From assembly GCF_001642475.1 (NCBI RefSeq), contig NW_019174011.1:87705-151704 (forward strand): a stretch of DNA of 64,000 nucleotides, in the 5' to 3' direction. Made by a program: the position numbers and the translations under genes. The notes beneath the pieces were generated by a model. The model saw only the letters and a list, made by a program, of their open reading frames with translations, ran no database searches and was not told the DNA's origin. This document shows positions 52,760-64,000 of the stretch, piece after piece (within the stretch, counting starts at the first letter, position 1; each line of letters opens with the position of its first letter). The stretch is from Fonsecaea monophora (Eukaryota > Ascomycota > Eurotiomycetes > Chaetothyriales > Herpotrichiellaceae).

Positions 52760-55700
52760 CTAATGTTGGGAGGAGCTTCCGTTTTCAGCTGGTCTTTTGG
52801 GAATCTTGAGAGTAATACGTCCAGCTCCCCCCATAAATGTCTGCGGCTTTGGAGCTTGCTTTTGCTGCGCTGTCTTAGCGTGATGGGCAATCGGGGGTGG
52901 TGTTGGTGTTGGATTTGACAGAGAAATCGAAGGTTGACGATTCGGGCCTGTGGAATGACCGTCGATGTGACCCCCGCCCACCTTCAACTTCAGCTTCAGG
53001 CCGCTTCCTCCTCCGATACTTGGTCGTGATTGCGGTAATTCGGGACGGGGAGCAAAGACCGCAGTGGGAGGTGGTGGAGGCTGCCATCTCAGCACGGGCT
53101 TGTTGCGGACTTTTCGAGTCTCAGAGAACTTGAGCTTGCCCTTCAATGGATAAAAGCCACGTTAGTGCCGTATCCCGAAATTATCAATGTAAATACCAAT
53201 GAGATAAAACTCACCTTTCCTAGATTCTGCACCTTCCAGTATCGAGGCATTCGTAGTGAAACTTTGACCTCGTTGACCGGCTCGTACAACAAGCGGCAAA
53301 AGTCGAGTAAAGTCTGTAGATCCTCGAGTGTGATCTGGTCGTAACAGATGGCATTCCACAGGGCCAATTTCAGAAACTCATTTTGACCAAGATCCTCCCT
53401 CAACGCTTTCACCGCTCCTCCCAGCGTCTGCCGCCTGGAAAGCTCTTCTTGCCGCTTCGAAGGCTCCTCCGTGTCGGCTGCGGCTCCTTCGATAATCAGA
53501 GAATCAGCAGCCGGTTGTGCAATGCTGGTTTTCTCGCCAATCGCTCGTCTTCCGAGGACCTTGCCGAATGTGCGCTGGAGGCTTTGTCGGATGTAAGGCG
53601 ACGGATCAGCGACCATGCAATACAGCACATAGCGCAGGATGGACGGGTCGTCAAACACCTTTGGTGTGACCAGGACGTCATAAGCTGTCCGCCGCAGCAT
53701 ATCGAAATTCCCGGGCCTGGTGTACTGTAAGAAATGCAAGGGTGAAAACTGGCCGATCCCCGCCGCAGCGAGCATCGCCTGACACTCCAGAGCAGTTCGG
53801 CAGTACAGGTTCTGGTATGAACTCGTCCACTCATCCATTCGGCGGTACCGGTCAATCTCGTCCAGGAACTGACGCTCAAATTCTTTCAGATCGTGAATCT
53901 CGTCTTCGATTTCAAAGTTTTCAGCAATATCCCACTCGCTGTATCTGGGTCGTGCAATGGCCGCACCAGTCAGCGCTTTCATTAGTCGAGCAACATAGAA
54001 CGCGTCGGAATAGTCATTCGCCGAGTTGTCGTTATACTTTAGCTTCTCGAGCAGGAAGTCTCTCACTTCTTTCGGGGAATGTCCTTGACTGTTCCGGACC
54101 TCCGCAATAGCCTCGATTATTTCGCACTGCAACATGTATGAGAGTTGATCAGAGAAGTCGTTGGGCCGTGTCAAGGCTGAAGTTTGATCTGTGGCGCAAT
54201 AAAGTTCTTCGTAGGCCTTCCTCAAATGAAACAAGCCTATGTTGTCGACTTCTTCTGCAGCATGCCTAACCAGGGCCTTCGCCGCCAGAGTCCGGACGCC
54301 ATGGAAATATCGACGATCCATCAGAGTGCGAATGAAAATGGAGGAGGTAGTTGCATCCGGTGGATATCGTGAGATTGTGCGGATCGATTCTATCTGAGCC
54401 ACGACATCTCGGTCTTGTTGTAGTTGGGATGCGTACATGTACCCTGGCATGGCCAGGTTCATGGTGCAAATCCACTCAAAGTCGGCATCCAGTCGAATCC
54501 ATTCATAGGATTCGCTGTTCATCCTGTCTTCTTGTTCGGAAGTCCACTCCTTGATTCGCCAATTCGCCATCTCCTCCTCAGTTTGCAGCACGTCACCCAG
54601 ACAATAGACGAGAGAGTCATTCTCCTCTTCTCCCTGTTCCGTGTTAACTTTAGTGTTCGCGCGAGCCCTCTGCTTCTTGCTTCGTTTGAGGCGCTTGTAT
54701 TTGGTGTTGTATGGGACTTCCATGACAGTATTGGCGTCCTTGATCTGCACAATATGTTCGTAAGGAGTACCATCCGCTTCGTGAATCCGAATCGTCATCG
54801 GCCCGGTGAATACTTGTTGAGCGGTCGCAGGCCACACTCCGTAGAAGTCGTCGCGGGCATCTCGCATGAAGTTGTCGGGATCCAGATCCCGCACGGTTTC
54901 GCGTGAGGCCTGTTCTTGTCGAATGCTCATCTCGACGACCAGCTTTTTCTTGTTGAATCTTTGCTGAGCGAAGAACCGTGGGCATCCTGCGCCTTTGACC
55001 CACTGGGCCAAAAAGTCATCGATCTTGTCGTGGCCCATCCTTTCAGCAGTCTTCTGGAACAACTCCGTCGAGAGTGTATTGTTTTCTAGATCACCCGTTC
55101 GAGCCTTGGTAAGGAGCTTCGCTAAGATACCAGGCATTTTGGATGTACCCTCTTTCTTCGCTATGCGACGATCCAAGATGAACAGCACAACTGGGGCTTT
55201 GATTGCCAAAAACTCGGACTCTTTCGGGTCAACGTAGGTAACGGCGCCTAAGTCGTAGATCGAAGGTCGTTCATAGTCTAGCTCCACAACACGATCTGCT
55301 TGTTGCTTGATATAAGCCCGGTATTCGTTGTTACCGCAGAGTTCTCGCATGAAGAGGTTGGTGATAAAGTAGGCACCTCCTACGATGACCCAATTGTCTC
55401 GAGGATTCTCAGCAACAATGTTGACACCAATCCACTGAGAGACAATGGCATATACCAATTTCCTCGTAACCTCCTGAGCAGGGTCGATAACTTCTTCCGG
55501 GTACAAGATTCTAGTGCTGCAGATTGTGACACCCGCAAAAATGGAGACATCAGAAGGAGCATCTTCGACAAAGCACATGGCATAGGATCTGACGGGGCAG
55601 GATATATATTTCTGGACGACGTAGTCCATGGCCTTGGTTGTTGGCAAGCAGGTGTTTCTGGTCTCCTCTGCTCGTCCAGGCAAGCAATACGCTAACATCT

Positions 55701-56703
55701 CAACTGCATTGCGGCCGATGTCAGCGACCTCTTGTGCATCTCGAAGCTCACTCAAATCGACCTGCTCAAAAGGTCCGATTGCGAAGCCGATCTGCTGCGG
55801 CGCCAGCTGCTGTGAACAGGAAAATGACATGGTCTTCGTCGTAGGATCTCCTTTGTCTAAGATCTCATCGGTGAGCTCACCCGAGCAGACCACGATCATC
55901 TCTTTCGTGCCGTAGGTTTGGCGAGACGGTGGCTTTGTGGCTTTGTTTAGATTGCGCTGTACACTATCGAGTGACACTGCTTGGTCAATAGCGTCGCCCA
56001 CAGTCCTCGGGCATTTGATAGAAATGTCCCATGTGCATCGACTATTAATTTCGTCCACGCATGGAAACAACGGCGAGGCACCACCAGGGCCCAGCTTGCT
56101 TCGAGTATACGCATGAGGCCAGCGACCGTTCCCACCCCTGCCAGAAACGAAGTGCACAGTCTCTCGTGCATGACAGGACTCAAACTCGATTATTAGCGTC
56201 AAAGGGGTGAATTTCGCAGCAGTGGCATCTGACAGCGCGTGTGTGAGTTCGGTGGCAGAAGCACCTTGAGATTGTGGATCTGTGATCTTGATGGAGCCAG
56301 CAGCCTGGGTGTGCACTTCTGCGACCGCGACTGGCACAATCTTCAATCTCTTTGGGAGGCTAATGGTGATATCCGGCAACGGCTCCGCCCCAACCGATCT
56401 CGCCACCTTCTCTGCCAGAACGTGGTGTTGATAGACTGTGCCATGAAAATGGAGCGTAAGCTGATCGCAGGGATCTTCATGCCGTACTGAGGATGGCGGG
56501 ATGCCGTTGACTAGAACCTTGTTGATTGTACATTGTCGGCCGTGCAGGCTGATCTCTTTGAGGTCCGTAGAGTCAGGGTAGATGGTGATCTCGGTCCTGC
56601 CTCTGATATATTGGCTGAAATTGACATCAAGCTCAACCTTTTGATGCGCGACGGTGAATGATGGTTCTTGGATCACGGGCTGTTGATCCCCTTGAGGCTC
56701 CAT
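52760..56703 (-). CDS. taf2: TFIID subunit TAF2
   Basis: Largest-but-one subunit of TFIID, which contacts the initiator at core promoters. Two exons, 53215-56703 and 52760-53140, encode 1289 residues. The N-terminal half has the M1 aminopeptidase fold (QKVELDVNFSQYIRGRTEITIYP, then GGASPLFPCVDEINSRCTWDI). The HExxH zinc site is replaced by Y418-A-I-V-S422, so it is not a peptidase, as expected for TAF2. The C-terminal HEAT-like part includes PDATTSSIFIRTLMDRRYFHGV. The last exon (GKLKFSETRKVRNKPVLRW) is a basic low-complexity tail with Lys/Leu repeats (LKLKLK). The start at 56703 (MEPQGDQQPVIQEPSF) is the first ATG; upstream codons in the frame carry no ATG. Confidence 0.95.
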
Positions 56704-57257
56704 GGTGAGGAGAGAGGCGAGGATGAGAGAGTGATGATGTCGCGACGCATCATCGGCCACGCTTGCGCCAGTCTACCAACCACTTAATATGAACAATTGT
56801 TCATTTGTCGATTTCCAGGAGTACAGGCGGAGATGAACCATCGCAGAGACCGGGAGAGAAGGCTGATCCAAGTCAGGAGTCGGAGGGATGCGACGACTGC
56901 GAAGTGAATGCCAAGGCAGCAGCACGTGTCAGTCAACAACAGTGAAGGTAAAGCGGCGTCAAATTCCAGGTCTTGGCATTACGTTGGTCGCGCTTCTGCC
57001 GACTTCAACAATTTCCTTTCTCCCTTTTCCCTTCTCCATTGCTAGTTTGGTTCTGAGGATTTCTCTATTGGAGGCCCTTTTCCGTCTTGTGAGCATTTGA
57101 CAGTCATGTCGAGCATCAGGATAGACCGCTAGTCCGCTTCTCTAACGCTTGTTTTCTCAGTTACCTTTTCACTCCCTCTTGTCTTTTTAGTCCTTCAGCG
57201 CGTTCCTATATCTGCATTGGACTCAGGGTTAGAGCCGCAAAGTAACAAACCTGAATC
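56704..57257. other. divergent promoter region, TAF2 and phosphotransferase
   Basis: About 550 bp between divergent genes. C/T-rich toward the phosphotransferase start. No specific site assigned. Confidence 0.5.
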
Positions 57258-58648
57258 ATGGTGGAATCGGGTAGGTTTTCAGCGTTTAGCTATTCTTTGC
57301 ACTCTAAGCTCGTTCTCGGTCCAGAAAAACTCATGATCCTATAACAGAGGACCCTCTCTCAGATGAGGCCATGGCCCACCTGAAGACCTATAAGTACCAA
57401 AGTGTAGACGAGTCGTGGATATCAAATCACATCCTGCGCCACTACGTACGTCTTTGAACTCGCTTGGTCACACGTCCACATCAGCTCATGGGTTAATAGT
57501 GGAATGCCGCTGTCAAGCTCCTTCCCATGTGGCTTGCCCCCAACATGGTGACGCTCTTGGGTTTCTGTTGCATCTTGGTCAATATCCTGTTGCTGTGCAT
57601 CTTTGTTCCGGATCTTGTGGGCCCGGCACCACCTTGGCTCTGTTTCAGTTTTGCACTGGGCTTATGGATGTACTCAACAATGGACAACATCGACGGCAAA
57701 CAGGCCCGCCGAACCGGCACATCCAGTGGTCTTGGAGAATTGTTTGATCACGGCATCGACTCACTCAACTGCACGCTGGGCAGCCTGCTCGAGACGGCTG
57801 CGATGGGCCTGGGCCATTCCAAGATCGGCGCCTTTACAGCACTCGTCCCTTGTCTGCCCATGTTCTTCTCCACCTGGGAGACGTACCACACTCATACTCT
57901 CTTTCTCGGAGCCTTCAACGGTCCGACCGAGGGTCTGATCCTTGCATGCTTTTTCATGGTGGTCTCAGGCGTCGTTGGTCCTCAATTCTGGCAACATCGA
58001 ATCGTCGATTATATTGGTCATCCGGAACTATTCGGTGAGACGGTCTTGCTCGACCTTTGGGTCCCCGTCGTCCTTTTCGCCTTCTTTGTGGCCCATCTGC
58101 CTTCGTGCATATACAATGTTTACCTGGCGCGAAAACGACAAAACCTTCCGCTATGGCCCGTCTTCCTCGAATGGATCCCTATGATAATCTATACCGCCTC
58201 CGTTTGTGCATGGTGCGGATCCCCTTACTCAATTCTCCTACAAGAGAAGCATCTCATCATATTCTGCCTAACGCTATCCTTTGTCTTTGGTCGGCTCACC
58301 ACAAAGATCATTCTCCACCACTTGACGCGTCGACCATTTCCGTACTTCACTGTCGCACTGGTTCCATTGGCCGGCGGGGCGATAATGGCCTGGCTTCCCC
58401 TGGTTGGACTTGCACCAATCCCCGCCAAGTACGAAAGGTGGTACCTCTATGGCTGCTTTGCATTCGCCATGGTGCAGTATTTCGTATGGGCGGTGCGGGT
58501 GATCAATCGCATCTGCGAAGTCTTGGACATCAACTGTTTGACAATCAAGAAAAAGACTGATCAGAGGGAGCAAATTACGTTCACGACCAAGGAATTCAAG
58601 GCCAAGGGGTATGAGAATGGAGACCTGAGTCAGACGAAGAAGGAGTAG
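57258..58648 (+). CDS. choline/ethanolamine phosphotransferase
   Basis: Final step of the Kennedy pathway: transfer of phosphocholine or phosphoethanolamine from the CDP-alcohol to diacylglycerol in ER/Golgi membranes. Three exons, 57258-57270 (13 nt), 57348-57445 and 57500-58648, encode 419 residues. The CDP-alcohol motif is intact: D102-G103-x2-A106-R107-x8-G116-x3-D120-x3-D124 in IDGKQARRTGTSSGLGELFDHGID. About eight to ten membrane helices follow, and the tail is Lys-rich. The N-terminal exons give LKTYKYQSVDESWISNHIL, as in Cpt1/Ept1. The substrate preference (choline or ethanolamine) cannot be read from the sequence. Confidence 0.95.
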
Positions 58649-58945
58649 CAGGACATCTTGGCTTCCGAACGTTCTGCCAACAAGATGTGGCAATTATTGC
58701 AGAAATACAAGCGTTCTTGCGCTGTTTTCAATTCAAAAGTGGCCTCCAGGCGAGGACAGGTACATCAAGCTCCGTGGGGGAACTGTGGTCCGGTTGTACA
58801 GCAGGATAGATCTTAGGACAGGAAAAACGAGACGGGTCGCAGCGGAGGAAGACCAGGACAGGCTGGAACAGCCTCCCAAAAAGTGTTTTGTCCAGTTAGA
58901 AAAAAGCATAGAGCCCATTTTCCTTTGCTCCCCGCCATTAGGGGT

Positions 58946-59973
58946 TCACTCGGGCTTTTGATCCTTCCACTTCTCCTTCAATCCCTGGACGTCCATCCCA
59001 CACAAGACAGCCTTCTCGACAATACGCTCGGCCTTACCCTCGACGGGCTTGTCGATCATTTTGCCGTCCAGACTCCACGCACCCTTGCCCATCTCCTCGG
59101 CCCTCTTCTGCGCGATGACGATCCTGACTGCCCACTCAACCTCCTTGTCGCTCGGGGAGAAGATATTTTGGACCGTGGCCACCTGAGACGGGTGGATGCA
59201 CTGTTTCCCGTTGTACCCCATGCCCTTGCCCTCCTCGCACTCGCGGACGAGGGTCTCCTGGTCGGCCTCGCCTCGGAAGGCCGTCGCGACCAGGTCCAGC
59301 GTGGACGGGAGGTTGTACGCGCGCGACGCGGTGGCGATGAGCTGGCGGGCGTAGAGGAACTCGGTGAGCGACGGAGAGCGCGTGATGCTCATGTCGAGCG
59401 CAAAGTCCTCGGCCGCGAAGACCAGGCCCTGCAGCAGGTGCGGCGCGGCGCGGCAGATCTCGGCCAGGTTGAGCAGCGACTTTGCCGACTCGATCAGGGC
59501 CAGCACGCCCACCTGGCCCTTTTGCTGGAGATGTTCCCGGGAGCGCGCGTGCGCGAGCACGTCGCTGATGAAGGTCAAGTCGCTGGCGCTCTCGACCTTG
59601 GGCACGACCAGCGTCGTCAGGTTCGGCGACTTGACCACCTCCTCCAGGTCGCCGAGCGCCAGTCCGCTGCCCACGCTATTTATCCGCACCGCCCGCTCTT
59701 TTACGCCCGTGGGCAGGTCCTGGTCCAGGGCCTTGCGCACGAGGATCCGGGCCTCGGCCTTCTTTGCAGGCGTCACGCTGTCTTCGAGGTCGTAGGCGAT
59801 GCAATCGGCGGTGAGGGAGCGGGATTTGTCGAGGAAGCGCTGTGACGAGCCAGGGACTGTGCAGAAAAAGATTTAGCAGATGAGCATACAGAGTTTTTGA
59901 AATGTCAAATAGCTGAAATGGTTAAGAAGTTACCATAGAGCACTGCTCTGCGAAGGACGTTCTTCGCGGCCAT
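58946..59973 (-). CDS. HpcH/HpaI aldolase, citrate-lyase beta-like (CLYBL)
   Basis: CitE-like enzyme of the HpcH/HpaI aldolase fold, which acts on malyl-, citramalyl- or related CoA thioesters. Two exons, 59934-59973 and 58946-59856, encode 316 residues. The first exon (MAAKNVLRRAVLYG) is a basic start compatible with mitochondrial targeting and joins VPGSSQRFLDKS, the family N-terminus. Hallmarks are DCIAYDLEDSV (metal and CoA region), RINSVGSG, LVVPKVESASD, LIESAKSLLNLAEI, VFAAEDFALD and GYNGKQCIHPSQV. Intron acceptor CACAG. Known mammalian CLYBL is mitochondrial and cleans up citramalyl-CoA; the fungal substrate is inferred only. Confidence 0.93.
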
Positions 59974-60757
59974 GGTGAGAGCTGCTTGTTCACTTGGCTG
60001 GTACCCTTCTCCCGGGAGCTCTCTACACTGCAACCTTCAGTCCGGTCGAGGAAAGAGATCGACGCCAGATGAGAGTTTCAGAGGAAATAGGCCAAAAGCT
60101 CCCCCCGAATGCTCGAGGTTTCGCGTCGGAAATGCTGTTTTCTCACAAAGATGCAGGACACGGGTCGGGTCATATTCCAATGGGCTGTCAAGTTACTCCA
60201 ACCCCCCGACAACGCCGACGGGTGAGATGCGGGGAACACGTCCCGGCTTTGCTCCGTTATCGGCTGTATTGGCATGGAAAAGGGTTCAGCCTCGTCCGAA
60301 ATCCTCCTAATTGCTTTTCACTATGTGGACTCAACTTCCTCAATGACTGGCTTCTATCTACTATCTTGATGAAGACGGAAGTGAATTCCGAGGGGCTAGA
60401 ATAGGCAGTCGTATAGCTCTACCTACCTAGTAGGTATATATTCGTACGAGTTCCGCCTCCTGTGTAGACCCCGCTTTGACCTGGCACAGGGGTTCCTCGA
60501 GTATCTAAACGAGCGTGCCTCGTCAGAGCACTCGTTTCACCGCGGTACAGAGTAGCGAATAGTTCCTGATTTGACTCGATCCTTTTATTTGAAGTATGGA
60601 CGAGCTTTGACATTTATAGCAGGTGGACTAGACTAGGTGCCGGTAGTCGGTATCTGACAATGCTCCATGAGGTATGCCACTACCTGTTCACTGCAGACAT
60701 TCTCCCCTTTGTTCCCATACTCGCCATTCTGACTGCCTTGACGATTTCCCCTAGGCC
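59974..60757. other. intergenic, nothing recognised
   Basis: About 780 bp between the CitE-like gene's start and the 3' end of the small secreted protein gene. No coding signal or repeat seen. Confidence 0.45.
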
Positions 60758-61268
60758 TCATATCTCCAAGTAGCGGCTTTTAACATGCTGAGGAGAACTT
60801 GATCAGCAAGAGCTTCGCCAGAGTTGACAATATGGACTGAGAGCTTTGAACGTACTAACGCTACGCCCATCAAGGTCGCGCTTGCAGCCTCCAAGAACAG
60901 GAGCGCCGCAGGTAACAGATTGGATTCCGCTCACGTTGATAATGGAGCACGGGTCGGCACTGCTCTTACACTATAAGCTCGTCAGTCATTCGATCATCTC
61001 CAGATTTCTACATCTGGTGAGACTTACGCCGCCGGAGGTGCAGCTAGCAGTAAAGCCTTCGAGTGGACACGAGCAGACATTCTGACCATCCAAGCAGTGC
61101 TATACCAGGTTGTGTTAGAATCTGGGGTCTTTTTTCCTTCTTCTTCTTCGGGGGGTTGTAACCTACCCCGGAGCAGGAGAACTGCTCTGCTCGAGGGACA
61201 AGTGGGTTTGCCTGGACAGCCGTGGCAGCAATGCCGGCAGCGATTGTGAAATAGATGGAGAACTGCAT
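60758..61268 (-). CDS. small secreted cysteine-rich protein
   Basis: Predicted secreted protein of about 104 residues from four exons, 61167-61268, 61028-61099, 60860-60970 and 60758-60787. The N-terminus MQFSIYFTIAAGIAATAVQA is a clear signal peptide, followed by NPLVPRAEQ, with a PR processing-like site. The mature part holds nine cysteines, including FSCSGHCLDG, NVCSCPLEG, ASCTSGGCK and GAPVLGGCKRD. Introns 1 and 2 (donors GTAGGT and GTAAGT) are convincing because they join Cys-rich segments in phase. The fourth exon is the weakest; an alternative with no last intron ends after LWRSSC. Proteins of this look are common in fungal secretomes; no family is recognised and no function is implied. 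Confidence 0.6.
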
Positions 61269-61910
61269 CTTGGTGACGAGAATCGATGGCGAAGTAGATT
61301 AAAACCTTGGTATGGAAGCTGCTGTTAAGTGACGGGGACAGCTCCCTTTACTCACGACTTTATATACACTACTCCTGGGCATTTTCCACGGTTGCTTCAT
61401 GTATCACGTTCCTTTAATCCTGCTCACTGTAGAGGTGACACGTAGTTCGAGCACCATGCCTGATTGGCTAAGTGAGCCTCCACGCGAGGAACACGGTCTG
61501 GGTTCTCGACGGCAATACTTCTTCTGGTGCTTCATTCCAGCCGCCAACATTAGTGCTGCGACCCTACAATCCTTTCACGCGCAGCTCTGCTCCCTTGACG
61601 GGATATATTGACCCTTCCTCAGCACTAAGACACGAGATTAGCAACCTAATGAAATGGAGAACGAGGTGACCAGCATACGCAATTCCACGAGGAGCAGGGG
61701 TCCTCTGAAACTGCATCGGATTCTTCCTGCCAAGGGCGAGGTCTTGACTACATTTCGCTCCATTCCTCTCAATGAAAGATCCTCTCATCTTGTGGAGGAT
61801 AGCTTACGCTATTTACATGCGTGGTATGCCTTTCTGAATGTGGCAGCTGGAAATTTCCTACATCAATCGCTCCCTGACAGAGCCACTGCGCCAGAAGCAC
61901 AACCGTCGCA
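61269..61910. other. divergent intergenic, secreted protein and UstYa-type gene
   Basis: About 640 bp between divergent genes. It shares their promoters. Long overlapping frames here (for example 61654-62073 plus) are shadows or unsupported. Confidence 0.45.
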
Positions 61911-62683
61911 ATGTTGGGTTCAGACATTGCCCGGGCTGAGGACAACGAAAGCGCTCATATGCTCCCTTTGGATCGAGAAACTCAAGTCTCTCCTGAGACG
62001 TCTTCTCACCTTCACAGACGGCATAGAGCCGCAGTCCTGTGTGCGCCTTCTGCGTGGACAGTCATTGCGGTGATCCTTCTCCTCAGCTTACTTTGGACAA
62101 GAGTCAGTCGGAACGATTCATGTTGCCCCCAGCGAAGAAGTGTTACCGTCTCGCAATACGGCCGGAACAGAGACTACATGAGTCTGAGCCATGACTTTGA
62201 CAGCCTCTGGAATGAGCTAGCAGATGAGACACAAGGGTATGTGAACGCCAATGGCACCACAGGCCTCATCACCATGTAAGTGTCTTTTCGTGCCTCAAAA
62301 CCCCACCGCCAGATATTCCTTCATTCGGCGGGCAGAAGCTATGTGACAGATCATGACATTGATTCATAGGTACCACCAACTTCATTGCTTAGCGTCCCTG
62401 AGGCAGGCACTGCAAGTTTGCCACGACGGTCAAGACATCGGTATGGACTGGAGAGACAACCTCCACTGGCCGCATTGCCTGGATTACCTCAGAAGAGTGG
62501 GTTCTCTCTATCCTCGCATAGTCTTTGGTTGGACGAAAGCTGACAGGTATGCAGACCCTCCTGTGCCACGCAGATGACCAAGTCGAGATGCCCAGGGAGG
62601 CCGTGGTCAACTCGACCCGGGTCCTCTTGATCGATGGCACTGAGGATGAAAGGCTTTGTGGAGAGCTGACCAAGCCTTTGTAG
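61911..62683 (+). CDS. UstYa/DUF3328-family protein
   Basis: Member of the UstYa (DUF3328) family, membrane-anchored proteins that in fungal RiPP and peptide pathways perform oxidative cyclisation or chlorination-like tailoring. Three exons, 61911-62275, 62370-62496 and 62555-62683, encode 206 residues. One helix (about 47-64, AWTVIAVILLLSLLW) follows a cytosolic N-terminus. The two family motifs are H124-QL-H127-C128 and H154-WP-H157-C158 (HxxHC), ending in HCLDYLRRTLLCHADDQVE. The first HxxHC straddles the first intron and the second is just before the next, so both need splicing. The gene is divergent to the small secreted protein gene. Whether a RiPP pathway is present cannot be settled, as the window ends 1.3 kb further on. 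Confidence 0.9.
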
Positions 62684-63901
62684 CTTACACACATGATGGA
62701 AAGAGCCAAACAAAGACTGGAACCAAACGCTGCCGCCCCTTCCGACTCGTGGGCCTTTGCTCCGGATCGTCATATTGTCGACTGAAACGCAGAGGCTCCC
62801 AGTTATAAGCCATTTCAGGAGAACGGACAAAGGCTTGTGAGAGGCGTCCAGAAGCATGACGGTGGTGGAAGACAAGAGCCAAGATCCAGAAAAGGCTCTC
62901 TCATGAGTTCCTGAACCAAACAGTAAACAAAATAGCCTTCCGTACCTCCCTGTCTGAGAAATCAACTTCTTCTTGCCCGTATGGATTTACTTGCCTTCCA
63001 GCGAAGTACTGGAGACAGCACCAATCAAATACAAGTGTCACTCTCTCCAGGCCTCTCCCCGTCTCCTGCCGGGAGGGCAAAACAAGTCAGGGCGAAACTG
63101 AATATCGAACGCGCATGAAGAAAGGGGGAGGGGGACGACACGACTTCGAGGACCTTCATGGCCCAAATTCAAAATGCCATGCTGAAACTAGTGTACGAGT
63201 AAGCACAGGGTTCATTGAAAATCTCGGGAAAGATAAGTTCGTGGGTTTTCTTTTTTTGTTTTGGCTCCGTCAATCCTTCGCGTCCTGGATTCGCTCGCTA
63301 GGAGCTCGCACGGCGATACATACACGTTGTAGGGATGCTACTCGTGGGTTCTTGTTCCGACTTGTGAACTGATCCACTTGACCTCGTAACGAAGTTTTAT
63401 AGAAAACATCGAGTACGTTTCAATCCTTCGCGCAATGATCGACAGGAATCTAGCCCACCTAGGAAGCTAGATACCTAGATGTCTAGATCATCTCGGGTAC
63501 TAATGTCCCTGGCAGCCAGGCCAAAGCGCTTGCAGCACAGGCGGGGCCGGACGTCAAATATTGGGGTATGTGCCGTATAAATACGAGTGTACTTACATCA
63601 ACGACTACCAACCAGCCTGGCCTGCGGGTATGATTCCTTTGCTCTAACCCGAGCGTGCCCGAGTCCGTCGAATCCTGTCTGACCTGTTCTGATACCGTCC
63701 GTGCGGGTGCTATTCCGCAGTCCTCATCGAACCTCTGCATCTACAGTACGTGTAGGAGTGGCCAATTCAGTACCCTTCCCGCCGAAAGTCTCAGTTCAAA
63801 TCGGTGTCTTCGCCTCTCAACACGACCCTACGTTATACTTTGGCCACTTCATCTCTTCCCCCCTTTTTTTTGGTTGGGTCGAATACCGAATCTGCAGACT
63901 A
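62684..63901. other. intergenic, promoter of right-edge gene
   Basis: About 1.2 kb with short frames only. No RiPP-like precursor with internal repeats was found by eye. The final 100 bp are C/T-rich, including CCCCCCTTTTTTTT near 63858, as in fungal leaders. Confidence 0.45.
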
Positions 63902-64000
63902 ATGGAGCCGGATAAGCCGAGCAAGTGGCACCATGCGGTTGTCGTCCTGGCCGTCCTTTCCATCGGCATGGTCTCTCTCCTGGCACGGTTTCTTGGAGGA
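63902..64000 (+). CDS. membrane protein start, cut by right edge
   Basis: An ATG at 63902 opens a frame of 33 codons running off the window: MEPDKPSKWHHAVVVLAVLS then a continuing hydrophobic helix to RFLGG. A short charged N-terminus followed by one helix suggests a type II or signal-anchored protein, such as a P450, a glycosyltransferase or another UstYa-type protein. The family cannot be told. Confidence 0.5.
   Translation, partial: MEPDKPSKWHHAVVVLAVLSIGMVSLLARFLGG

Noticed and set aside
58883..59845. 320-codon plus-strand frame
   Set aside because: Antisense shadow of the CitE-like gene, rich in Arg, Leu and Asp as expected of a reversed GC-rich gene.

Overview
The window is nuclear DNA of a filamentous ascomycete (Pezizomycotina). 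Genes are interrupted by short GT-AG introns of about 45-60 nt with fungal branch-point boxes. The gene set is typical of moulds: a DEP-DEP-RGS regulator of the FlbA type, a Zn2Cys6 factor of the UPC2 type, an RTA1-like membrane protein, a fused 3-isopropylmalate dehydratase and a UstYa-type protein. A Eurotiomycetes-like fungus would fit, but I cannot fix the order or genus. All gene models below were assembled by reading splice sites and checking that exon lengths sum to whole codons.

Layout. 0-10 kb: an unrecognised gene cut by the left edge, a Zn2Cys6 factor, an RTA1-like protein, a glutathione S-transferase and coatomer beta-prime (with a 13-nt micro-exon). 10-16 kb: a short stand-alone class III nucleotidyl cyclase and, divergently, 3-isopropylmalate dehydratase; their shared intergenic region holds a 35-bp hairpin nested in a second inverted repeat. 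16-24 kb: an 8.2-kb gene-poor stretch ending in the leader of the flbA-like gene. 24-29 kb: FlbA-type RGS protein and Cdc73. 30-41 kb: the most accessory-looking part, with a predicted zinc deaminase of the OTT_1508-like family, a mitochondrial-type OsmC protein, an MFS transporter, and a STAND-type N-terminal domain fused to a G-protein alpha domain whose nucleotide-binding motifs are all degraded. 41-60 kb: dense housekeeping genes (Grx3/4 glutaredoxin, a carnitine-pathway-type dioxygenase, PP2A B55, Ntr2-like splicing factor, a GNAT, SmG, TAF2, choline/ethanolamine phosphotransferase, CitE-like lyase). 60-64 kb: a small secreted cysteine-rich protein, a UstYa-family protein and the start of a membrane protein cut by the right edge, possibly the edge of a secondary-metabolite or RiPP locus.

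Most of the genes are independent eukaryotic units, not operons. Functional links are loose: the splicing genes (SmG, Ntr2) and transcription genes (TAF2, Cdc73) are ordinary core functions. The signalling genes (FlbA-type RGS, stand-alone cyclase, PP2A B55, pseudo-G-alpha) all touch G-protein/cAMP signalling in principle, but nothing in the sequence shows that they act together. The strongest candidates for undescribed biology are the STAND/pseudo-G-alpha fusion, the OTT_1508-like deaminase, the stand-alone cyclase and the intergenic hairpin.
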